A stretch of 19,845 nucleotides of DNA from JAXGTD01 sp040775095 (lineage in GTDB: Bacteria > Pseudomonadota > Gammaproteobacteria > Chromatiales > Chromatiaceae): assembly GCA_040775095.1 (NCBI GenBank), contig JAXGTD010000079.1:1-19845 (forward strand). The letters run 5' to 3'. Under the pieces are notes generated by a model that did no database searches, had not been told where the DNA came from, and saw nothing but the letters and a program-made list of their open reading frames with translations. Below are positions 13,361-19,845 of the stretch, piece after piece; the stretch's first letter is position 1, and each line of letters opens with the position of its first letter. A program made the position numbers and the translations under genes.

Positions 13361-16300
13361 ATTCGGTAGGGTCCGATTGCGACATGGAAGCGATAGCGAT
13401 GAGGGCACCCTGGTGATACGCCAGTTTTACCTCGATCGCCGTGGCGTCATAGTAGACAAAGGTGGCCACCTGAAGCGGCTGTCCCAGCCCGACCCGAAGG
13501 TCTTCCACGTGCCCATCCAGGGTGATCCCCAGGCAGTTTGCGGCCGCCTCTCTTGCGCACGAGAGCGCGAGCGCGGCGGCTTCCCGGTCTTCTGGGGCGA
13601 GGGTCTGGAGCGCGTCGAGCTCAGACGCCGACAGCCGCTGCGCCCGCCACTCCGACCCGGACGTTCCCGCCGGCCATCCGAGGGCCAGGCCAAGGGCCAT
13701 ACCGGGCGGCGCGGCGAGCGCCAGGCTAGAGCCGCCGGCTTGGGCCAACGAGACCTCCGGCGCGGAGGGCAAGTACCCCTGCCAGGGACCGTCGATGTGC
13801 GGGGAGCCGCGCTCGTCGATCCAGACAGGCAGGTCCGCCGGATAGAGGCGATGCCCCGTCGTTGCCGAAACCCAGGCCCGCGCCGCCTCTTTGAGCGCAA
13901 CCCGTCCCATCAGCCATTCGGTGCGCGATCGCGGATCGTCCGGAAGATCGAGCCAGATCTCGCGCTCTTCGGCACCCAATACCGCATGGGCCAGCAGGCG
14001 CTTGAAGATTGCCCCCGAATCGTCGAGCAGACCTTCGGGAAGCGGCTCGACCCACCAGAGCACGCTCTCCGGGGGCTGAAGCCCCGGCAGTGCCAAGGCG
14101 TTGCCGAGCCCCCCGGTCTGGGGACGCCAGCGGGTCCGATAGAAGCGGTTTGGAACCGGATAGAAGACATCCTCCCAGTCCCAGACCCGGATCAACAGAC
14201 GATCGCCAGGGTCGCGGCACTCGTAGTCGAAACGAAAGGACCGACCCGTTTCCGAACCATCGCGAAGACGCCCCCGGGCGGTCAGACCCGCATCCGGGTC
14301 GGGAAGCGGATCGACGAACAGGATACGGCCGATCCGCGATGGGAAGGAATTGAAGTCGGTCCCCTGTCTCTGCGAGATCCAGTAGGCGGAGAGCTGCCCC
14401 AGGGCATCGAGCAGAACGGGATTGAACAGGAACGCGACGGGCTCGCCCTCGGCAAAGAACCCGTCCAGACGGGGAGCACCGAGCACGGCGTCGATGCCAT
14501 TGGGCGACCATCGGCTCACATGCGCGACGGATTGGAACAACGGCCCATGGAACATGCCGTGGGCATAGAGGTCGTCATCGCTCCAGCGATAGGGCGCCTC
14601 GTCAGTCAGCGCGGCCACCGGCTCGGGGGCACCGGGATGAACGGAGCCGAATTGGTAGTCGGCCTCGATCACCGGGGTTCCATTCTCGAGAATCGTCGCA
14701 TGGACCCATCCGGGTCCACGCTCATCGCGCAGCTCGGCACGCAGCACGACCTCGGTCTCGCCCAAGTCCAGGGCAAGCCATTGATAGGCCCGGACGTCCT
14801 CGATGACGAGCGGCGTCCCCGCGCCAAGCAGCCGATGCGCCACCTCCGCCATCATTTCGAGGCTGACGGTCAACGGCACGACGGCCAGCCCCTGCAATCC
14901 GGGATCGAGCCCGGAAACCGGGCCCGACAAGACGTGATGACGCAGGAAACGATCCGAGTCGACGGATAAACGGCACGCGCATTCCAGCCACCCCGGCGCC
15001 TGCGCGATGACCCGGTCCAGAAATGGCCCGTCGGCCCCCGCTCCCCCGGCCGCACCCAGCGCACCGGCCAGCACCTCCGACTGGCCGCGAACGAACTGCT
15101 CCATCAGGTCGAGATAACGATACATCAGGCCATCCGCCGCGTCCGCCTGCAGCGCCTCGGCCGGATCGATCGCGGTCTCGGCTGGAGCGGACGCGCCGCC
15201 CTCCGGCACCGGGGCCGAGGATGCAGCGGTCGAACCCGCCGCCGACGGGGCAAGCAGCTCACGCAGCCGTGGGATCTGCTCATCGGACAGGCGCAACACC
15301 GGCAGGGTGTTGCGCAGCTTGATGCCTCGGCGGTCAGGTCCCGGCGCGACCTCCGTCCAATCCTGCTCGCTCACGGGCCGGTCGTCGAACAACGGCCCCA
15401 GGTCGAGGCCTCGCCCGTTGACGAACAGGGTGGCGAGCAGGTGCAGGAGTTGGGCCAGATCGTCGCGCACGCGAACATTGCTTTGGACGGCGACGTACTC
15501 GCGCCCGCGTAGGATGTCATCAACGAACGCGGTCAGGTTCCCAGACGGCCCCACCTCGACGAAATAGCGGGCCCCGTCGGCGTACATCTTCTGAACCGTC
15601 TCGGTGAATCGCACGCGCGAGGACCACTGGGCCGCCCCCAGCGCCTGCACCGCCGCCGCGTCCGATGGGAAACGCTCCGCGCTGGCGCAGGAATACAGCG
15701 GCACGGCGGGCGCGCTCAAGCCGATCTCGGCGTAGTAGCGCTCGAACGCCGCGCTGACCTCGGCGAAGGCCGGCGTATGGTAGGCCCGGTCGAAAGGCAG
15801 CGTCGAGCACAACGCACCCTCCGACTCCAGGTGCTGCGCCGCCAGACGAATCGGATCGGCCTCACCGAACAGGACGAGTTGATTGGCGCAATTGTCCATG
15901 GCCAGGTGCAGCTGCCCGCCGGAGGTCGCCACCAACGTTTCCACCAGCTCACGAGGGACCGCGCCAACCGTCAACAGGGTCCCGGTGGCGATCTTGCCCG
16001 CACGTCGAACCGCCTCGTAGGTCCGATTGAGACTCGACATCAGGGCGCCAAGCTCGCGCTTGTCCTGCCACACGATGGCCCCGGAGGCCGCCAGCGCGGA
16101 GCTCTCTCCCGTGCTGTGGCCGACCATCATATCCGCCTTCAGGCCCAGTCGGCAGAACAGGGCGTAGAGCGCCTGGGCCGCGATGAACGACGCCTCCGAG
16201 CCCATGTCCATGTCGTGCAGACGCTGTTCGAGCGGCCCACGGAGCGCGGCATCCACCCCGGTTGGGGGCGCGAACAGGACCTGCGCGGGGGTAAAGCCGG

Positions 16301-18173
16301 GGCGATCCAGGTACAGACCCTGCCACAGATCGAACCACTCGCGCACCGAGGGGAAGCGCATCGCCAGCGCGGCCAGCATGCCGGTGTACTGACTCCCCTC
16401 CCCCGGGAACAGAAAAGCCAGTTCCCCGTCCAGCCGCCTCGACGCGTAGTAGCTGCCACCCCGGGTGGAGAAATGGTCGCGAGAGGCGTCCCCCAGCCGC
16501 TTGGTCGCCTGCGCCAGCTTGGTCGCGAGGTCTTCCACGCTGGTGACGACCAGCCCCAGGCGGTGCGTGTGTGGCGCCCCGCCACGACGGGCCAGACACC
16601 AGCCCGTATAGGCGATCTCCCGAAGCTCGACGCCGGGGTGGCTCTGCAGATAGCGCTCCAGCCGGCCGACACCGGCGATGAGCCCAGCGCGGTCCGCCGC
16701 CGACAAGACCACCAGTTCCGCACACCCCGGCAGCGGCTCGGAAGGTCTCCGGGGCGCGTCTGGCGGCGGCTCCTCAAGCACCGCGTGGCAGTTGATCCCA
16801 CCGAAGCCGAATGACTCGACCGCGGCACGGCGCGGGGTGCCCTCCGGGTGAATCCAGGGGCGGGCCTCGGTGTTCACATAGAACGGACTCTGTTCCAGGC
16901 CCAGCTCTTTGCTGGTCTCTTCGCACAGTGTCGCCGGCAACACCCGGTGGTACAACGCAAGCGCGACCTTGATCAGCCCCGCGATCCCCGCGGCGGGGAT
17001 GCAATGGGCGATCTGCGACTTCACGGATCCGATGCCGATGCTCGGGAGCACGCCGGTGCGCTCTCCGAAAACGTGCGTGAGGGCGGCGATCTCAGTGCGG
17101 TCGCCAAGCGGGATGCCGGTACCGTGCGCCTCGACCAGACCGACCGATCGTGGATCGATCCCGGTGCGCTCGTAGGCGCGTTGGATCGCGAGAATCTCCC
17201 CCTCGATCCTCGGCGCCAGCAGGCCCTGACCACGGCCGTCGCTCGAGCTGCCAACTCCGCGCAGAACCGCGTAGATGCGGTCCCCGTGCTCGCGCGCGTC
17301 GGCGAGTCGCTTGAGCACAACGACACCGAGTCCCTCCCCCAACAGGGTGCCGTCGGCGGCGGCGCTGAATGGGCGCGCACGCGATGTGGGCGAAAGCGCG
17401 CCGAGCTGGCTGAAGATGACGGAGACCTCGGGCGGCAGCGATGCATTGACGCCTCCGGCCAGCATGAGGTCGCTCTCCCCGGTCAGCAGCTCGGTAATCG
17501 ATGCGCGCACCGCGAGAAGGGATGAGGCGCAGGCCGCATCGACGATGTAGTTCGGCCCCTGCAGGTCGAGGCGATTGGCGATGCGCCCGGTCATCACGTT
17601 GGGCACCAGGCCAGGGGCGATGTCCGGGTTGAAGGGCGGGAGTCGCTTCTTGAGCTCCGCGCGAAGGGCTCGCAGCGACTCCGGGGGGAGCGTCGGATAC
17701 AGGGTCTGCAGCAGCTCGATCGTCTGATCGAGAACCACCCCGTGTTGAATCGCGTTGGCCTGGCCCCGGTGCAGGTAGCTGCTGTGCCCGAGGATGATCC
17801 CGGTTCGCGAGTGATCGAAGTCCGGGCCGAGATAGCCCGCGTCGGCCAGGGCATCCCGGGCGAGCTTCAGCGCGAGAAACTGGTCTGGCTCCCCACCGTC
17901 GAGCGAGCTGGGCATGATCCCAAACTCGGTGGGATCGAAGCGGTAGAGGTCCTTCAGGAATCCGCCGCTGGACGTGGAGACCCGGTCATTGGGATCCCGG
18001 CTTGCATCGAGATAGCGTTGCGGCTCCCAGTCGTCCGTCGGCCCCCCAACGGCGTCGACCCGGGTCTGGATGTTGGTCCAAAACTGCTCGAGATCGGGGG
18101 CCTCCGGGAAGAGGCAGGCCATACCGACGATTGCAACAGCCTGTTCGGGCGACGAATCCTGGGCGGCGTTCAT
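13350..18173 (-). CDS. Iterative PKS / PUFA-synthase-like protein: KS-AT-DH with degenerate PPTase-like C-terminus
   Basis: 1607 residues. KS about 11-470: C215 in VDAACASSLL, H350 in VEAHGTG, H390 in KSQIAH, all intact. AT about 584-900: S687 in GHSTGE and H799 in AYHTPAF. A Pro/Ala/Ser linker (about 930-1010) and a helix (MYRYLDLMEQFVRGQ) replace the ACP usual here; no phosphopantetheine serine motif is visible. A double-hotdog DH, about 1060-1350, has H1080-x3-G1084 and D1256-x3-Q1260. Residues about 1400-1595 resemble an Sfp-type phosphopantetheinyl transferase (EWLMGRVALKEA at 1419-1430, CAREAAANCLG at 1539-1549), but the GIDIE metal motif reads GLALG (1495-1499), so it is probably inactive. 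The layout recalls Pfa/HglE 'secondary lipid' and enediyne synthases. KR lies in the gene upstream, 203 nt away. ACGAG about 8 nt upstream supports the start. Confidence 0.92.
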   Translation of the reverse strand: MNAAQDSSPEQAVAIVGMACLFPEAPDLEQFWTNIQTRVDAVGGPTDDWEPQRYLDASRDPNDRVSTSSGGFLKDLYRFDPTEFGIMPSSLDGGEPDQFLALKLARDALADAGYLGPDFDHSRTGIILGHSSYLHRGQANAIQHGVVLDQTIELLQTLYPTLPPESLRALRAELKKRLPPFNPDIAPGLVPNVMTGRIANRLDLQGPNYIVDAACASSLLAVRASITELLTGESDLMLAGGVNASLPPEVSVIFSQLGALSPTSRARPFSAAADGTLLGEGLGVVVLKRLADAREHGDRIYAVLRGVGSSSDGRGQGLLAPRIEGEILAIQRAYERTGIDPRSVGLVEAHGTGIPLGDRTEIAALTHVFGERTGVLPSIGIGSVKSQIAHCIPAAGIAGLIKVALALYHRVLPATLCEETSKELGLEQSPFYVNTEARPWIHPEGTPRRAAVESFGFGGINCHAVLEEPPPDAPRRPSEPLPGCAELVVLSAADRAGLIAGVGRLERYLQSHPGVELREIAYTGWCLARRGGAPHTHRLGLVVTSVEDLATKLAQATKRLGDASRDHFSTRGGSYYASRRLDGELAFLFPGEGSQYTGMLAALAMRFPSVREWFDLWQGLYLDRPGFTPAQVLFAPPTGVDAALRGPLEQRLHDMDMGSEASFIAAQALYALFCRLGLKADMMVGHSTGESSALAASGAIVWQDKRELGALMSSLNRTYEAVRRAGKIATGTLLTVGAVPRELVETLVATSGGQLHLAMDNCANQLVLFGEADPIRLAAQHLESEGALCSTLPFDRAYHTPAFAEVSAAFERYYAEIGLSAPAVPLYSCASAERFPSDAAAVQALGAAQWSSRVRFTETVQKMYADGARYFVEVGPSGNLTAFVDDILRGREYVAVQSNVRVRDDLAQLLHLLATLFVNGRGLDLGPLFDDRPVSEQDWTEVAPGPDRRGIKLRNTLPVLRLSDEQIPRLRELLAPSAAGSTAASSAPVPEGGASAPAETAIDPAEALQADAADGLMYRYLDLMEQFVRGQSEVLAGALGAAGGAGADGPFLDRVIAQAPGWLECACRLSVDSDRFLRHHVLSGPVSGLDPGLQGLAVVPLTVSLEMMAEVAHRLLGAGTPLVIEDVRAYQWLALDLGETEVVLRAELRDERGPGWVHATILENGTPVIEADYQFGSVHPGAPEPVAALTDEAPYRWSDDDLYAHGMFHGPLFQSVAHVSRWSPNGIDAVLGAPRLDGFFAEGEPVAFLFNPVLLDALGQLSAYWISQRQGTDFNSFPSRIGRILFVDPLPDPDAGLTARGRLRDGSETGRSFRFDYECRDPGDRLLIRVWDWEDVFYPVPNRFYRTRWRPQTGGLGNALALPGLQPPESVLWWVEPLPEGLLDDSGAIFKRLLAHAVLGAEEREIWLDLPDDPRSRTEWLMGRVALKEAARAWVSATTGHRLYPADLPVWIDERGSPHIDGPWQGYLPSAPEVSLAQAGGSSLALAAPPGMALGLALGWPAGTSGSEWRAQRLSASELDALQTLAPEDREAAALALSCAREAAANCLGITLDGHVEDLRVGLGQPLQVATFVYYDATAIEVKLAYHQGALIAIASMSQSDPTEYVN

Positions 18174-18278
18174 TCAGTTACTCGTTCTCTCGTCTGCACG
18201 CTGGTTGCACGGGGGCACTTCAACCCCTGGTGGTTCTCAAGTCGGTGGAGCGTCGGAGCGAAGGTTGACGCTGGCCCA

Positions 18279-18345
18279 CCCGCGCCAAGCGCGCGGGCGG
18301 GCCGATCTCAGATCGGCGCGCGTGGCGGGACCCGGCGCGCGGGTC
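18279..18345. promoter_or_regulatory. Three adjacent hairpins between the two synthase genes
   Basis: CCCGCGC (18279-18285) with GCGCGGG (18291-18297); GCCGATCT (18301-18308) with AGATCGGC (18310-18317), only one base apart; GACCCG (18329-18334) with CGGGTC (18340-18345). They fill a third of the 203-nt gap (18174-18376), where no gene is seen. Neither strand has a T-run. They may reduce read-through and so set the ratio of the KR-DH to the KS-AT-DH protein, or stabilise the cut ends of a processed mRNA. Confidence 0.45.
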
Positions 18346-18376
18346 GCATGTGCTCAGCCATGTCGGCCAACGGCGA

Positions 18377-19845
18377 TCAAGACTGACCCTGGCGCGCGTT
18401 GGCGGCCGTCCACTGCCCACTCAGCCGGTTCAGGGCGACGCTGCTGGTACCCTCGACCTCCTCCATCATCAGGAGCAGGTAGCCTTCCGGGTCGACAAAG
18501 GCGACATCGGCCGTAATGCGGTGCTCGGCCGCATCGGGATAGATCAGATAATGCATCTTGAAGCTCACCGGCATCGGTCGGTCGAAGCGCGTAACCCGAC
18601 CGATGCGGTTCGGCAACGCGAACTCGTTACGCATCACGCAACTCCAGATGGCGTTCATTTGCGGCCCGCTGTCGACGATGCCCGGATCGAAGAGCCAGCC
18701 CGCGGACAGGTCCGCGCCAGCCACCCAGTCACTCGGGGCGGTCGGCTCGACACTCGCGAGCGCGCCCTTCTGATCCAGCCCGGCGATCCGGGAGATCACC
18801 TGGAAGCGCGGGCCGTGGAACAGGTATTGATCGTAGGCCTGGCCGCTGGTGACAGGACTGCCCGACGCCGTCAACAGTGACTCGAAGCGGCTGCTCTCGC
18901 GTGGCATCGTGGCCAGGTGCACGACGCCTCGGTAGTGACGGACCGGCCGGGTGCCCGTCGACCGGATCTCCATGGACACATCGAAACCGGTGGCATCCCC
19001 GTGCGCCGACACCGTGCCGGCAATGGCGACGGTCAGCTCACTGGCCTGTTCGAGGCTCAGCCCCTTCAGGACCCGCAAGTCGCTGATACGGTTCACGTGC
19101 CACCCCGGCCAAAGCACGGCGGCGGCCTCCGCCATCAGCTCCAGCGCCACCGCGGCCGGAACGACCTTGACCCCATCGATCTGGTGATGGGCGAGAAACA
19201 GATCGCGCTGGGCGTCGAAGGTGTGGAAGAGGATCTGCTCGCCCTTGGATCCCGTCTCCGTGCGGCCACCGCGCAACAGCGGGTAGTGCGGCGCGTCCGT
19301 GGCCGCTTCCACGTCTCGGTATGCCCCGACCTGGTCTTCCCAGTCATCCCAAGGCCCCTCGCCGGCCACGATCTCGATCTGATCCAGCGCCCCGTGCGTG
19401 AGCTCCTCCATGAAGAGTCGCCGGCCAACATCGGGACGCACCAATGCGACCCCTTTGTCGGCAAACTTTTGCTCCGTCTCGGGGGTCACCATCCCCTTGC
19501 CGTGGCGTGTGGCCGCCCAGGGCCCCCAGTTGAGGACAACGACCTTGGTGCTCCCTCCCCAATGGGCCCGCAGCTGGCAGGCGAGTCGGTTCATGAGCTC
19601 GTTCGCGGTCGCGTAATCGGCCTGACCGCTGTTGCCGTAACGACCGGCGACCGAGCCAAATGCAACGAGAAAGCGCAGGGTCTGCGGCCGCACTTGGCGT
19701 GCCATCAGGAACAGGCCCTCGACCTTGGTGCCGACGACGTTGGCCCAGCTCTCGGGGGTCTTGTCGGCGATCGCCTTGTCGTCGATGATCCCCGCGCCGT
19801 GCACGATGCCATCGAGCCGGCCATACTGGCCATAGATCTCGTCGA
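18377..19845 (-). CDS. KR-DH part of a PKS / PUFA-synthase-like protein (N-terminus outside window)
   Basis: The frame is open to the right edge, so the protein continues past 19845; 489 residues are visible. The visible N-terminal part is the second half of a ketoreductase: YGRLDGIVHGAGIIDDK at the edge, then the catalytic Ser in AFGSVAG (19654-19652), Tyr in ADYATAN (19615-19613) and its Asn four residues on. So a beta-ketoacyl group can be reduced. A hotdog dehydratase follows: H-x3-G in AHHQIDG (His at 19186-19184) and D-x3-Q in DPGIVDSGPQ (Asp at 18673-18671). The protein ends there, without ACP or thioesterase. PfaA-like enzymes usually have KS-AT-ACP upstream of KR, so these domains may lie just beyond the window. 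With the next gene it would give two DH domains in the assembly. Confidence 0.92.
   Translation of the reverse strand, partial: DEIYGQYGRLDGIVHGAGIIDDKAIADKTPESWANVVGTKVEGLFLMARQVRPQTLRFLVAFGSVAGRYGNSGQADYATANELMNRLACQLRAHWGGSTKVVVLNWGPWAATRHGKGMVTPETEQKFADKGVALVRPDVGRRLFMEELTHGALDQIEIVAGEGPWDDWEDQVGAYRDVEAATDAPHYPLLRGGRTETGSKGEQILFHTFDAQRDLFLAHHQIDGVKVVPAAVALELMAEAAAVLWPGWHVNRISDLRVLKGLSLEQASELTVAIAGTVSAHGDATGFDVSMEIRSTGTRPVRHYRGVVHLATMPRESSRFESLLTASGSPVTSGQAYDQYLFHGPRFQVISRIAGLDQKGALASVEPTAPSDWVAGADLSAGWLFDPGIVDSGPQMNAIWSCVMRNEFALPNRIGRVTRFDRPMPVSFKMHYLIYPDAAEHRITADVAFVDPEGYLLLMMEEVEGTSSVALNRLSGQWTAANARQGQS

Noticed and set aside
13347..14969. 540-residue plus-strand open frame antisense to the synthase
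   Set aside because: The opposite strand encodes the DH and PPTase-like parts with clear motifs; the antisense translation shows no fold or ribosome site.

Overview
The window is GC-rich, densely packed bacterial DNA. Codon use, gene style and many short GC-rich hairpins between genes fit a high-GC gammaproteobacterium, perhaps a sulfur-oxidising or Ectothiorhodospira/Chromatium-like lineage. That placement is a guess, because no rRNA or housekeeping marker is present. All but two of the genes lie on the minus strand and read leftward.

Left part (1-2114): the last 69 codons of an ArsB/NhaD-type permease (+), a small exported two-repeat protein (-), and about 1.1 kb without a convincing gene. 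The gene-free stretch ends in a run of six consecutive inverted repeats (1877-2059) directly upstream of a plus-strand sulfotransferase gene.

Middle (2115-11025): three paralogous PAPS-type sulfotransferases (2115-2993 +, 3579-4484 -, 5589-6479 -). The two minus-strand copies flank, with overlapping stops and starts, a soluble Asp-box (BNR) beta-propeller protein. Around them are two unrecognised soluble proteins (175 and 192 aa), a TPR protein with about nine repeats, and a large membrane fusion: PqqD-like domain, M50-like membrane core with the HExxH site lost, and HlyD-like periplasmic adaptor.

Right part (11448-19845, runs off the right edge): an iterative PKS / PUFA-synthase-like ('secondary lipid') module on the minus strand. 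In transcription order: a KR-DH protein whose N-terminus lies outside the window; a KS-AT-DH protein with a degenerate phosphopantetheinyl-transferase-like C-terminus and no internal ACP; a discrete ACP overlapping it by 11 nt; and an alkaline-phosphatase-superfamily enzyme 8 nt further on.

Working model (inference): the synthase and its trans ACP build a reduced or unsaturated acyl/polyketide chain. The phosphatase-superfamily enzyme trims or transfers a phosphate-linked intermediate, the sulfotransferases sulfate one or more hydroxyls, and the PqqD/pseudo-M50/HlyD protein connects the pathway to the inner membrane and periplasm. TPR and beta-propeller proteins may act as scaffolds. I know of no described pathway with this gene set. 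A sulfated lipid or polyketide system is the most interesting reading of the window.
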